DNA of 64,000 bases from Quercus robur (taxonomy: Eukaryota > Streptophyta > Magnoliopsida > Fagales > Fagaceae), in contig NC_065536.1 of NCBI RefSeq assembly GCF_932294415.1, positions 29,965,354 through 30,029,353 of the forward strand, given 5' to 3'. The notes under the pieces were generated by a model. It did not search any database. It worked only from the letters and a program-made list of their open reading frames with translations, and was not told the DNA's origin. Made by a program: the position numbers and the translations under genes. Positions 22,309 through 33,390 of this stretch are shown piece by piece (position 1 is the first letter of the stretch; each line of letters opens with the position of its first letter).

Positions 22309-23182
22309 GAAAGATTATAAACATTGACATAGATCGTCATGGTTGGTACTTTATCTCTTGCGAAGTATGTCGTAGAAAGGTAAACTCAAAAGATGAATTT
22401 TTATGGTGCGACAATTGCAACAAAAAGGCATGCTTCCCAATCCCAAGGTACACAAAATGAAAATGTTTACTTTTTATATTAAAATACACAACAAATAATA
22501 TGATATTAACGTTATATATGTCATTTGTTTTATCAGGTATAGAATTCAATTAAAGGTTAAAGATAGCTCAGAAATGGCCACATTCATTTTATTTGATTCA
22601 GAAGCAGAAAAATTACTCAACATATCAGCCAAAGACCTTTTGAATAAATCTTTAGAGGTGAGAAAGTCGAATATAAAATTAGTATTTAATATTTACTACT
22701 TTATTTCAGTGTACAACTTGAAAAGTGTTACTTTTGTTAGGAGCCCGATGAAGTCATCCTTCCTGTGCAAATAGAAAATCTTAAAGGAAAACAATTTGTT
22801 TTCCAAATACAACTAAATAACTATAATCTCAACTATGGATGGGAATTCTTCACTATCAAGAAACTTTTTGACTCTTTTGAAGAAACTGACAAAGCAATTC
22901 AGCTTGATAAAATGACAGAAGTAAGTATTATTTAATTTAGCAAAATTACAAATATGATATTTAAGATGTATATGTTGTAATACATTCCTCAACCTGTTCT
23001 ATTGCTAGGTTTACATCAGTGATACTTCAAATGAAGAACATGGTGATTGTACAACATTTCAAAAACTTGATGTTCAAACCAAGGTGCAGCTCACACCAAC
23101 ATCTGTACTCAAGGAAAACAAAAGGGCATATTCAGGGACTACTACAAAGCAACAAAGGAAGAAGATACAAAAAACACTTTAA
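22309..23182 (+). CDS. RPA1-like C-terminal (DBD-C) domain, four exons, partial
   Basis: The exons are 22309-22447, 22537-22657, 22741-22920 and 23009-23182, with GT...AG introns and frames that join without a stop. Exon 1 reads WYFISCEVCRRKV then CDNCNKKACFPIPR, a CX2C...CX2C zinc ribbon. Exon 2 has YRIQLKVKDSSEMATFILFD and SEAEKLL. Exon 3 has EVILPVQIENLKGKQFVFQI. Exon 4 is polar and basic and ends at TAA 23180-23182. This matches the replication factor A C-terminal domain, which binds single-stranded DNA. The N-terminal OB folds are not visible, so the gene is partial. It lies inside the Helitron; whether it serves transposition or is captured host DNA is open. Confidence 0.82.
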
Positions 23183-23723
23183 AGTTGTCTTTCTATCTCT
23201 AAGATTTTCTATGCACAATTTGGTTTTAATGAATTTGTGATTTTGATACTAAAGACGTATTGGAAAGGAAATTTTGTTGCTTTTATGCACAATTTGGTTT
23301 TAAATTGAAACATAGAGGAATAAAACTCATATTTAGTTATTTGAGGATTTCTTTTACCATAGCGTTAACTATCTGTCTATATACATTTCATTTATAAATA
23401 TTGTAGTATTCTCTTTACATTTAAAAAACTCATGAGACTTAATTTGAATTGTAACTTGTCATGTTTAAATAATTTATTTTCAATTTTAAGTGATTAATAT
23501 TTGCATTGGTATGTTATTCAGATTCAATAATTGTGTCTTTAAAATCAAGAGGAATTCAAAAACAATATCTAAACTTCAACGTTTTTTAAATATAATGAAT
23601 GCATTCAATATTTAGTGGAAGATATCAAATAAATGAAATTGAAAATTAAGAATGTGCTACCAGAGAATCAATGCTAAATACCAAAACATAATGTCACATC
23701 ACTTGGAAAAAATTCGTAGCTTT

Positions 23724-23751
23724 CCCGTGCATCACACGGGTTAGCGACTAG
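23724..23751 (+). terminator. Helitron 3' hairpin and CTAG end
   Basis: CCCGTG (23724-23729) pairs with CACGGG (23735-23740) over a five-base loop, then TTAGCGA and CTAG. This is the standard 3' structure that ends Helitron transposition. Confidence 0.88.
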
Positions 23752-24115
23752 TATAACAGTAAACATATTCTCTTTTGGTAGAGCCACATGTAATGTCTAA
23801 GCTATATACGTTTTATTTATTTATTTATTTTTATCTCTACTTCCCATAGTAAATATAGTTATTTTTATAAGAATGCTTTACCAGGAATACCACTTGGTGC
23901 CCCTCTATTTTTGTCTTTAAGAAAAAATATTTAAATTCTTGTTAGTGACTTGATTCAAATCAAAACAAATAATATAGATAGACAAACACCTAAAATAAAA
24001 TTAGTAAAAACAGTAAATAATGACATCTTAATTAAGGAAGTAATAGTAAATACGATTTTATATAAGATTGAATGATGAAAAAGAACACATGTTATGAAAG
24101 TCAATTAGATAACAT
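23752..24115. other. Short flank between Helitron and S2 element
   Basis: The DNA is AT-rich with no gene. It ends in AACAT (24111-24115), the left target-site copy of the next element. Confidence 0.6.
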
Positions 24116-25112
24116 TGTTAGGACATATGTGTTTCACATGTTAGGAACATATGTCACTATTTTATGTAATTGGTCAATACTTTGACAAAATGCACTTTAC
24201 TTGTAATTGGGTAGATATAGGATGTGTTTAATATTTCAAGAAACAAGGTTTCAAGTTTAAGTGTTAAAGTCATGCAAGTCTGTCCAAAATTCAAGTTTGA
24301 AAAGTGCAGTTCATTAAATCTCGACAGCTAACTCGATAGCTACCATCTATCGAGCCTTGAAGAGCTGTTCCATCCCGTGGCTCGATAGCTAGCTCAATAG
24401 ATAGGTATCTGTCGAGGTATATGAAACTCAAAATTTCTGTTCCGTTTTTCATTCAATCTGTCATTGTATGTTTGGGTTTTCTTTTCTCACAATCCTAAAC
24501 ATATAAAAGGATTATTTTAAGGGCCGTTGAAGGTGACACAAGTTGCACAAGAGCAAATTTCATAAGAGTAAAGAATAGTGTGACCAAAAACCTACTTTGC
24601 CCTAGTTCTTGAAGAAACGGTTGTGTTTGTACACCATAGGGTTTTGTGACCAAGCAACTTCATGATCTTCATCGTCTAGATGAATTGAAGAACTTTGCAG
24701 CCAACAACCTTCTCTAGTTGGTGAATGAAGTCGCCTATTGGATCCGCACAATTGGTTAGTCACATACTAGGAGTCGTGCATCAAAAGACAAGTCCAATTG
24801 GGTATTGGAATAAGTGTTCAACTGTAGGTTGGTATAAAGTACTGGGATTCCTTTACTTGTAACCGCTTATTTTGATAATAGTGGATTATCGGGAGTGGTG
24901 ACCTTAAAATCACCCGATGGTGTTTTTGCTGTATAGGTTTTCCCCATTCATAAACTAGTCACCGTGTCAATTTACTTTCCGCTGCATACTTAGTTTAATT
25001 GGTAATTTTTTTGTGCTATCACGCATATTGTATGTTAATTTGATTAATTAATAAACTTGGTTAATTAATCAATTAATTCATCACAAAAGGTCAATACATT
25101 CTTGGCCTATCA
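24116..25112 (+). repeat. 5' LTR of element E (S2 family)
   Basis: It runs from TGTTAGGACATATGTG to CTTGGCCTATCA, 997 bases. A TATA box (TATAAAA) is at 24502-24508. Upstream, at about 24325-24420, is a cluster of CTCGATAG/CTATCGAG words. It differs from its partner at roughly 9 percent of the first 240 positions by eye. Confidence 0.87.
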
Positions 25113-25114
25113 AG

Positions 25115-25126
25115 TGGTATTAGAGC
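25115..25126 (+). promoter_or_regulatory. Primer binding site of element E
   Basis: TGGTATTAGAGC matches the iMet tRNA complement TGGTATCAGAGC except for one C-to-T change. It is two bases after the LTR. Confidence 0.85.
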
Positions 25127-25182
25127 AGGTACACTCTGATTAGGTTTAATCTTTGCTGTGTGGTCCATTGACCCCTGTTGTC

Positions 25183-25621
25183 ATGGCTGCAACTAGCTTG
25201 AAGAGATCTTTGTATTCAAATACCCCTGATTAGGTTTAATCTCTACTTGGGCAGGTCTGAATCCCGAGCCAAGTCTCGTCGTCGACCACAAAGAGGTCCT
25301 AGATCGAACTATGTGTGTCATCACTGTGGACTTCAAGGGCATACTCGATCAAACTGTCAAAACCTGAGAGCAATGAATAGTGCAATTGCTATAAGGTCAC
25401 AAGGACCTAGAAATGACAGAAGAAATTAGGCTGGTGAACCATCAAGAGATCAAAGTGGTGATCCCGGAATGATGGACGTGATGAAGATGATTGGTGCTTT
25501 CACCAACTGCTTGGAAAGCTTCACACGAAGGTTTGAAAGCCCTAACTCTCGTACCCAATCCTATAAGGAAATCACCCCAAACAAAAGTGATGTGTGGGTG
25601 AAAAAGGATACTCATGCATAA
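25183..25621 (+). pseudogene. gag: S2 gag remnant with one CCHC knuckle
   Basis: An ATG at 25183 (GTCATGG context, as in F) starts a short frame that soon breaks. GATTAGGTTTAATCT occurs at both 25138 and 25226, suggesting a deletion or slippage at this repeat. From 25247 the frame reads a basic stretch, then CHHCGLQGHTRSNC, a full CX2CX4HX4C knuckle, to TAG 25427-25429. It continues in frame to TAA 25619-25621, ending SDVWVKKDTHA, like the end of F's and C's gag. The capsid part is missing. The nucleocapsid part would bind RNA, but the gene is dead. Confidence 0.75.
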
Positions 25622-25679
25622 GCATTACAACATGTCCATGCATCAATACTTCCTATGCTTTGTGACTTTGTTTGGTTGT

Positions 25680-27748
25680 TTGCTTATTAATTGTGTTGGT
25701 TAAAATTTGTTTCTTTGTTTTTGCACTTTTTTTTTTTTGTTCAGTTTTATTGATTTTGATCAATCTTTTCCTTTTTATGTGTCAAAAATCCAAAAACCAC
25801 ATAAAAAGTAGAAAATCAAAAAGTTTGATTGACATTGTTGAGTTTTGTCTCAAAACTTGTTTTGCCTTGTACCTTTATGCTAATGGCTTTGTGCATTTAC
25901 GAGCATAGCTTGTTCCCTTGCACTCTTATCACTGTGGAAGAAATCTTGAAATCTTGAAATCTATGTGACTATTGTAAATAGATCTTCAAACTTGTCATGA
26001 ATGATTAGTGAATGGTTATGTTGATCTTAAGACATGCATAGACTTGTGCCTATATATCTTCCCACTCTTTATGCTTTTGTTTTTGCTAAAAAGAGCTCAC
26101 CAAATGTAAATCTCCAAATGAAAAAAGATATTGAGCTGTAAAAGTCTATCACGCATACTAGTATTTGACTAGGAAAAAGGGAAAGCGACCAAAAATAAAG
26201 TGTATGATTCTTCAAAAAGCTAAAAGCTATCTCATCAAGGTGAAATATCAAATATCACTCTCACAATAAAAGGTGATTGTTTCAAAAGGATCAAAAAGAT
26301 CAAATGTTATGATTGAAAGTGTAGTCAAATGTAAAGCTCCAAATTATGTAATCAAGTCTTATGGGAGGTCATATATGCATACTTCTATAATTGAGATGGG
26401 TCACATGATCTAGTGCTAATTGTGTATGCCTTGGTTGAATTGATCATTGAAGCTTCACATTAGACTAAGGACTATCTCATTCTTAATATCCACACACAAC
26501 ACACAAGTTTATGTTCAATGAATGCCATATTCATTTATGTGATTGTACTTATTAAAATGTATTTTGACATGCTCAATCTTTGTTGATTCAAACACAAAAA
26601 GATTTTTGAGTTTTTTAGGTGTTTTTGGAAAGTATTTTGTTTTTCAAAAACTGAAAATTTCAAAAACAGTGTTGCCTGTTTTGGCGACTCAGTCGCGGGT
26701 CACTTAAGTCGCATGCCATAGTCGCGAGCTCGCGGGTCAATTTTGGCGATTTGTTCGTGAGTGGAAGGTCTAGTCGTGAGGGGTACACAGAGATTTTCAC
26801 GGCTCAGCTTGCGACTCCCTCGCATGTGAGACTTCCAGTCGCAAAAAACACTTAGCAAATTTTTCAAATTTTTGGCTTGAAGTGTCTTAGCGGGGATTTT
26901 GGCGACTTACTGGCAACTTATCTCAATCGTGAAAAACGCGTGTTTTGCACAGTAAGGGCAATTTTTAAAACCATTTTCAGTTTTCCCTCGAACTTTATGT
27001 GACTGTTCATCTTCTCTTTCAATTGTCTCGTACCCAAACACTCCGTGTCACCATTTTCGAACCCCATTTTTGCTTCGTTTCAACCCAAAATCTTCAAGAA
27101 AAATGTATGGGTTCTCATTCTCTCACTCAGTATTTCTTGTTTTTTAGCTTTTCCCTCTTGTTTATATGTGTTGATATTCCGATTTGCGTTGGGTTGGTGA
27201 TTCGGTGTTGTGCTTTGTCCTTGTATGGCATGTTGAGGATCTTGGTTTATATGAACTTGTTTAGGTTGCTAGATTTGTTTAGTAATATTTGTCTTCTTTA
27301 TGCTTAGGGTTTGTTGATTGACTTATACACATTTCATTTGAACCCACTTTATTTAGTTGATTCAAAATGATTGTGTTTTGTTTGTTGGGTTATATTGATT
27401 TGTTTTTGTGTTAGTATATCTGGTGTGTGCATCTGACTTGAGTATTTTGTGTCATTTCAAACTCATCAAAATATATGTCTCATTGACATATGTTTGTCCT
27501 TCGGGTGATGTTATACTCTACAGCATTAGAACTCTTCTACAAAATGTTGGTTGTTCTTAAGTTTTTACCAATGGGTACACTCATCTGAGTTGTTGGTTAA
27601 AGTTTTGAGGCTTTTCCTTCATACCTGTCTTTAAGCCATCTTTGGTCTTGTTGTTCTACACTTATCTCTCTATGACACTAACAGAGTACTGATTTGTTTT
27701 ACACATGTACTGTACTTTGTTGTTGTGACCTTTTCTGCTTGTTTACAG
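25680..27748 (+). other. S1 post-pol untranslated region
   Basis: It is homologous to 2394-4094. An open frame at 26999-27307 is Phe/Leu-rich without a known motif. CTTGTTTACAG just before 27749 resembles a splice acceptor. Confidence 0.65.
26685..26940 (+). promoter_or_regulatory. Internal GCGAC/GTCGC cluster, S1 half-element
   Basis: Repeated GCGAC, GTCGC and TCGCG words (GGCGACTCAGTCGCGGG, AGTCGCGAGCTCGCGGG, GCTTGCGACTCCCTCGC). It occupies the same place as 3338-3595 in B, about 0.8 kb before the extra ORF. Confidence 0.5.
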
Positions 27749-28793
27749 ATGACTCCTTCATCCCCAAAGAAGAAAACACCTACCAAGAAAGCAGATAAGA
27801 GAATGAAAATGGACCCTAATCTGTTTAGGTATGTTTCCCATTTTGAGAGATACAAGAATTTTTTCTTAAAGGCAGGAATCATACAAGAAAGGTATATGGA
27901 TTTAGAGGATTTGAGAGACACCTTTATCCCTAGTTGTTTTGAGGGGAGAGGATGAGAAAAGCTGCTAAGTGATTTCCCAGTTGTGTGTGAACCCCTGATT
28001 AGGGAGTTTTACTCCAATGCCGTGATAAGGGAAGATGAGTTGAGCTGTTGGGTTAAAGGAACAGAATTCACATTAGATGCACATGACATTGATGATGTAC
28101 TAGGTCTTGAGGGGTTAGAAGATCATGATTTTGTCAACTATAAGGATAGGATGCTGTCTATTGAAACTATACAATAAAGGATTGATGGACAGAAAGAAGG
28201 GAAATGCCTAAATACCATAGCCTTTCCAGTGGACATGAGGTATCTCACTATTATCATGATGTTCAACCTGTATCCTATAAAGAAGTTGACTATAATTAAC
28301 AATGCCAGAGCTATTTTTCTGATGGAGCTCAAGGAAAAGGCATTCATTGATATCAGCTCCCTCATATTTGATACAATTGTGGATGAGACTAGAACCACTT
28401 CTAGGCCTAAACTGATCTTCCCTAGTCTGCTCGTGAGGATTTTCAGAAAGAAGGGTGTTGCAATCCCTCGAGACATCAGTCCCATGTCTACACCTCCAGC
28501 AATTAACAAGCAAACCTTCAAGAGGATAAGTCTTCGTCTTTCAGGTGAAGAAGATGAAGGTGATGAAGGAGAGGGTGTTCCAATGGAGACTGAGGCAGAG
28601 GTAGTAGGTCAGGCATCAACTTCAACCCCAGAAGGAGTGGCAAGAGGACTAGAGCATCAACTTCTTCAGATATACTTCCAGATGCATTTCAGGTCATTCT
28701 GGAAAGACTTGATGGAATCAGAGAGGTCCAGACTGAGCAATCTGAGAAGATAGCAGCCATGCAGGACCAGCTTGATGTTCTCTAAGCAAAATT
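27749..28793 (+). pseudogene. S1 extra ORF (PF20167-like), broken
   Basis: The frame starts MTPSSPKKKTPTKK and includes IREFYSNAVIREDELSCWVK, MRYLTIIMMFNLYPIKK and RPKLIFPSLLVRIF. It is broken by TGA 27953-27955 and TAA 28175-28177, and shifts frame near 28640. The shifted reading then ends in a coiled-coil-like tail (ILERLDGIREVQTEQSEKI, AAMQDQLDVL). The order matches the copies at 4095 and 30782: EFY(A/S)N start, W-V, central hydrophobic strand, Leu-rich end. The function is unknown; it occupies the extra-ORF position of Sireviruses. Confidence 0.7.
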
Positions 28794-28843
28794 TGACAGC
28801 TTCACTACACATCATGGGTAGTGACCCTTTGGCCATTCCGGTC

Positions 28844-28905
28844 AAAAAGGGGGAGAAGTTTTTGAGAAGCAGCTCTTGAGGGGGAGCACTATTTTGAGGG
28901 GGAGC
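28844..28905 (+). promoter_or_regulatory. Multiple PPT-like tracts, S1 half-element
   Basis: GGGGGAG cores lie at 28844-28855 (in TCAAAAAGGGGGAG), 28877-28886 and 28896-28904, just after the extra ORF and about 0.8 kb before the true PPT. Confidence 0.65.
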
Positions 28906-29667
28906 AGTCAAAAACAGTGTCTATCTTGTTTATTTTGTTTATGTTTATGGTTAAAGTATTATGTTTTGGATAATTGTTGTTTCTATGGGTTTGGTACACT
29001 ATGGTTATGGTTATTGTCTAGTTTAAACTCATAACTCATGAATGTTTTCGAAACTTGGTTTACCTTTTATATATATTGATGTTTTTCAGTATATAATGTG
29101 ATTTGTATCCATGTTGCTTTTGTAAGCTTTTAGGGTTTATGTTCATTATTTGTAGGCTTTATGGTTTGTACCATGCTTTATGCAACCTTTATGCTTTGTT
29201 AAATCAGCACTTCTAACTAAATGTCATGCATTTTCTTATTAAGTTCTGTCAATCTTATGCCCTTGTAGGATTGTTCCTAGATGCATATACTTAGTGTATT
29301 ATGCATTGGTTGAGTGTTGGGCATACAAGTGACTTGCATTGTTCTTGTTAGCTTGTATGTCCAAGTGTTCATTTCAAGTGTGAATGAGCATTGTGGTCAC
29401 TACCTTGTAGTGATTATTTGTTGGATCAAGCCATGGTTTGTTTCTTAACTCCATCTTTGCTTGATCACATATTGCCTGCTTCATATGCATTTCATGTTTT
29501 TCTGCATACAATGATCATAGTGTATTGTTATGTTTCAGGAGATTCATGTTCATATGATTCAAGAGCTTCACAGTTTCTAGAGTTAGGTGTGAGTGAGTTT
29601 TGTTCAACTGTTCCTAACTCACATGTTAAGTCTAGAGTCTGTTTTAGGGTTTTGTCACGGAATAGCC

Positions 29668-29679
29668 AAAGGGGGAGAT
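29668..29679 (+). promoter_or_regulatory. Polypurine tract, S1 half-element
   Basis: AAAGGGGGAGAT lies directly before the S1 LTR. Confidence 0.85.
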
Positions 29680-30781
29680 TGTAAGGTTGAATTTAATCAA
29701 CCATCTTGTTGGCTTTATTCCGTATCAAATTTGCTTGTATTTTAGCAATTAGTAACCCTATATTTAGGTGAGATTTTTGTAAAGGTAGTGAGTAAAATAG
29801 CGTCATGAAATGCTCAAGAGTGTACAAGAAAAACAGAGACTCGCGACTGGATCTCGCGAGTGACTCGTGGCTGTAAGCTGCCAGAAGATGCACACGTGCC
29901 AGGCATGCTAGAAGTTGAAGCGTCATGCTACCTGGAGCACTACAGGACAAAATAGGACAATTGGTCATTCTGTTATCTCGTGGTTGGATCTCGCGACTCA
30001 GTCAAGCCGAGGGGCCAAGCCGCGAGCTAGCCTTGTTTTGAAAAACCTGACTCTTCACATTCCATTCTCACCCTAGTATAAATACCCCTTATACCCACGA
30101 AAGAAAGAGAGCTTCCAAAGAGAATTTTGGGAAAGAAACCCTAGAGAAAAACAAGATTAATTCATCCACAATCTTCACATAAGAGACTTTTCAAATCCTC
30201 TACTCTCTTCTTCTCCATTGTTAAATCCTTGAGAGGCCTTTTACCAAAACCTTTTCTCACCATATCTATTACTATGAGAGGGCTGTTTGGTGTTCTGGGA
30301 AGTAGTTAGGAAGTAACCAATTTACATTGATTGATGATATGGTCAAGTAGCGGAATCCGAGAAGCTAGAAAAGAAATAGGTTCGGTGCAACCTCGTTGGA
30401 GCAAGAAGCTTGGAGGACTTAGGTACACTGGATAGATTAGGCTTGGATGCTCTATTGTTGTTCATGTATCCCAAACTACATTTTGTAGTGGATTACTTAC
30501 CGCTTGGAGGCCGGCGGAGAGGTTTTATGCCGAGGGCTTCGGTTTCCTCTTCGATAACACATCATGTGTTGTCCTTGCGTTTGCATCTCTCTTCCCTTTA
30601 TCTTTGCCTTTTATTTTCTGCTGTGGATGTGATTTTAATTAGCTTAGATTGTTTACCAATTCTGTTTATAGCTTGCGTTCATTTTCCGCACAATAGTTGT
30701 TTGTCATAAAGCTTGATTTGGTTATTTTGTAATTGGGGGTCTAAACGTTCAAGGGTGTTTTATACACTATTTGAACTTTCA
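29680..30781 (+). repeat. S1 3' LTR inside element E
   Basis: It runs from TGTAAGGTTGAA to TTTGAACTTTCA, 1102 bases, with a TATA box at 30077-30084 and a TCGCG-rich block at about 29838-30028. The flank after it (TACTC) continues the S2 extra ORF codons. Confidence 0.87.
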
Positions 30782-31627
30782 TACTCCAACATGCATGGAT
30801 TTGATTATTCAGTACCTCATTTCATTACTCGCGTTCGAGGTACACATATTGTCGTCACTCCGAAGATTGTCTCCGATGTGCTCCTTGTCATGTGGGTAGA
30901 GCATCCTAACTACCTCGGTTGTGAGCGTTTCAGGACCGTGTCCAAAGACGAGCTCATTTCTGCTTTTTATGAACATCCATCTAATTGGGGCGACCGTCAG
31001 TTTACTCCATGTTCGACCTTTGCTAAAGGTCCTAGATTCATGAATATGGTTATGACTTTTGTTCTTCATCCCCTTTCTCATTATAACTCGATTATCGAGC
31101 CTCATGCTCGATTTTTGTTTTCTTTGTTAGAGCATCTCACTATAGATTTTCCCTCTCATTTCATTTATTCTATTATAGATGTCTATAGGGATTCGAAGTC
31201 TCGTGATAAGCTCATCTTCCCTTCGGCTATCACGAGGATCCTATGTCATTTTTCTGTTCCCTTTCCTGTTTTCTACCACATTCACGTGATGTGTGCCATT
31301 GATGCCGCTACTGTTAAACGGAGCAAGGCGCAGTTTTGTTCGAGGCGATCCGGTATGGCAGCTCCTCCCACTCCTTTGGCTCCATCCTCCTTCGCTCCCT
31401 CTACTTCAGCGGGAGGTGTGACTCTAGATGCGATCATGGTGCAACTTCAGCGCATGGATGTTCGCCTTGATACACTCTCTACTAAGTTGTATCAGGTGAA
31501 CACCCGTGTCGGCCGTATTGCTAAACGGCAGGCTCGCCTTGATGGCTATGTAGATCCTCCCGAGGCATCTGAGGATGATGAGGATGGAGATGCTAGCTCT
31601 TCCAGCTCTGACGAGATGTCTACTTGA
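30782..31627 (+). pseudogene. S2 extra ORF (PF20167-like), 5' end lost
   Basis: The frame reads (Y)SNMHGFDYSVPHFITRVRG, then VVTPKIVSDVLLV, MNMVMTFVLHPLSHYNS, RDKLIFPSAITRILCHFSVP, a basic segment, a Ser/Ala/Pro linker, a heptad-like stretch (IMVQLQRMDVRLDTL) and an acidic Ser-rich tail, stop 31625-31627. It has no internal stop for about 280 codons. The S1 LTR cuts the start inside the FYSN motif; an in-frame run reaches back into LTR sequence but is not meaningful. This is the best preserved of the three extra ORFs. Its role is unknown. Confidence 0.72.
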
Positions 31628-31652
31628 CACTCTTACCCTTTATCACTCATGA

Positions 31653-31730
31653 CAAAAAGGGGGAGTAGTTTTGGTTATGAGAGTAGTCATAGGGGGAGGG
31701 TTAGTATAAGAGATTTTTGTTAAGGGGAGA
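31653..31730 (+). promoter_or_regulatory. Multiple PPT-like tracts, element E (S2)
   Basis: Tracts at 31653-31665 (ATGACAAAAAGGGGGAG), 31691-31698 and 31722-31730 follow the extra ORF. Confidence 0.62.
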
Positions 31731-32168
31731 GTGCACATTAAGGGATGTAGTGAGGACCTAATGTATTTTTTTTCTTTTCTTTCTATTTCAGATACATCAT
31801 ATGTTGTATATTGGTCTTGTGACCGTTTTGACATACATTGTATTTATATTTGCTTTATATATTGATGTATGTTTTTCACCTACCCTTACATGTGTTGTTT
31901 CTTTTCTTTTTTTATACACATGTTTCTTATCTTGTATGCAGTCTATTATTTCTGTTTCACACTAAGATGTCATGATGAGTTTTGTTTAAAGTGTTTCAGA
32001 AATATAGGCTGTTAAAGTATTTCTTGCCATAAACTCTTTTCTTGCAAAGTTTTTCAAGAGTTTGTGTTTGGATAAATTTTATTGTATTCAACAAGTGAAT
32101 ATGAGTTGAGTGATTTATGACTTCTCTCATATGTTCATTTGTTTGTTGTGGTTTTGTCACGGATTACC
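31731..32168 (+). other. S2 pre-LTR untranslated region
   Basis: It matches 38150-38498 in element F (TACATGTGTTGTTTCTTTTC, GTTTCAGAAATA and so on). No gene is seen. Confidence 0.6.
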
Positions 32169-32180
32169 AAAGGGGGAGAT
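32169..32180 (+). promoter_or_regulatory. Polypurine tract of element E
   Basis: AAAGGGGGAGAT abuts the S2 3' LTR. Confidence 0.85.
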
Positions 32181-33183
32181 TGTTAGGACATATGTGTTTC
32201 ACATGTTAGGAACGTATGTCACTATTTTATGTAATTGGCTAATCGTTTGAAAAGATGCACTTCACTTGTAATTAGGAGATCTAGGATGTGCTTAATACTT
32301 CAAGAAACAAGGTTTCAAGTTCAAGTGTTAAAGCCATGCAAGTCTATCCAAGATTCAAGTGTGAAAAGTGTTATTCATTAAAACTCGATAGCTATCATCT
32401 ATTGAGCCTTGAAGAGTTGTTCCAGCTCATGGCTCGACAACTAGCTCGACAAATAGGTATCTATCGAGGTTTATGAAACTCAGAATTTTTGATCTGTTTT
32501 TCATTCAATATGTGATTGTATATTTGGGCTTTCTTTTCTCACAACCCTAAACATGTAAAATGATTATTTTAAGGGCCGTTGAAGGTGACACAAGTTGCAC
32601 AAGAGCAAATTTCACAAGAGTGAAGAATAGTGTGACCGGAAACCTAGTTTGCCCTAGTTCTTGAAGAAACTGCTGTATTTGTACACCGTAGGGTTTTATG
32701 ACCAAGCAACTTTATGATCTTCATTGTCTAGATAAATTTAAGAACTTTGCAGCCAATAACCTTTTCTAGTTGGTGATTGAAGTCACGTACTGGGATCTGT
32801 GCAATTGGTTAGTCACGTACTGGGAGCCGTGCATCAAAATGAGAGATTGTCACTATAGAACAAGTCTAATTATATATTGGGGTAAGGGTTCAACTGTAAG
32901 TTGGTATAAGGTACTAGGATTTCTTTACTTGTAACCACTTGTTTTGATAATAATGGATTCTTGGGAGTGGTGACCTTAAATCACCCGATGGAGTTTTTGC
33001 CGTATAGGTTTTCCCCATTTATAAACAAATCGCCGTGTCAATTTACTTTCCGCTGCATACTTAGTTTAATTGATGATTTGTTTTTACTACCACGCATATT
33101 GTATGTTAATTTGATTAATTAATAAACTTGGCTAATTAATCAATTAATTCATCACAAGGGGTCAATACATTCTTGGCCTATCA
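32181..33183 (+). repeat. 3' LTR of element E (S2 family)
   Basis: TGTTAGGACATATGTG to CTTGGCCTATCA, followed by the target-site copy AACAT (33184-33188). Confidence 0.87.
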
Positions 33184-33390
33184 AACATGTTAAGGATTTG
33201 TAACTAACCACAAAGTCTTGGAACTAATACTTTATTGTTGTTGTTTAAATTCTTGTTAGTATAAGCATATTTATAGATAATTTCCAAAAAAATTAAGTCA
33301 TTATCCTCCCATCAATTAACGATATATATATAATTGGAAAATATAATAGTTTATGTAACATAAGCGATTTTGTATAACATGTAATGATAT

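Larger units (their letters stand above)
17255..23751 (+). mobile_element. Non-autonomous Helitron, 6.5 kb
   Basis: The 5' end is TC followed by an (TA) run and AAAACCGAAGC. The 3' end is CTAG (23748-23751) with a hairpin 7 bases upstream. It is flanked by A (17254) and T (23752), the AT target of Helitrons. There is no Rep/helicase, so it depends on another element. It contains several internal repeats and exons of an RPA1-like gene, a cargo known from plant Helitrons. Confidence 0.88.
25640..30781 (+). mobile_element. S1 Sirevirus 3' half inside element E
   Basis: From about 25680 the sequence follows element B's post-pol region closely (AAAATCCAAAAACC at about 25787, the GCGAC block, an extra ORF, GGGGGAG tracts, PPT, 3' LTR). 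There is no S1 5' LTR, gag or pol. The exact left join lies between the S2 gag stop (25621) and about 25680. Confidence 0.78.
24116..33183 (+). mobile_element. Element E: S2 Sirevirus with S1 half-element inside
   Basis: The S2 LTRs at both ends are flanked by AACAT (24111-24115 and 33184-33188), so the outer element is one insertion. Inside are an S2 PBS, a broken gag, then the 3' half of an S1 element including its LTR (about 25640-30781), then the S2 extra ORF, PPT and 3' LTR. Pol of both elements and the S1 5' LTR are missing. The S1 insertion split the codons FYSN of the S2 extra ORF, and a later deletion probably removed everything between the S2 gag and the S1 post-pol region. Confidence 0.82.

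Noticed and set aside
30713-30781. N-terminal extension of the ORF that continues to 31627
   Set aside because: These codons lie inside the S1 LTR and are a chance in-frame extension; the true start was lost by the insertion.
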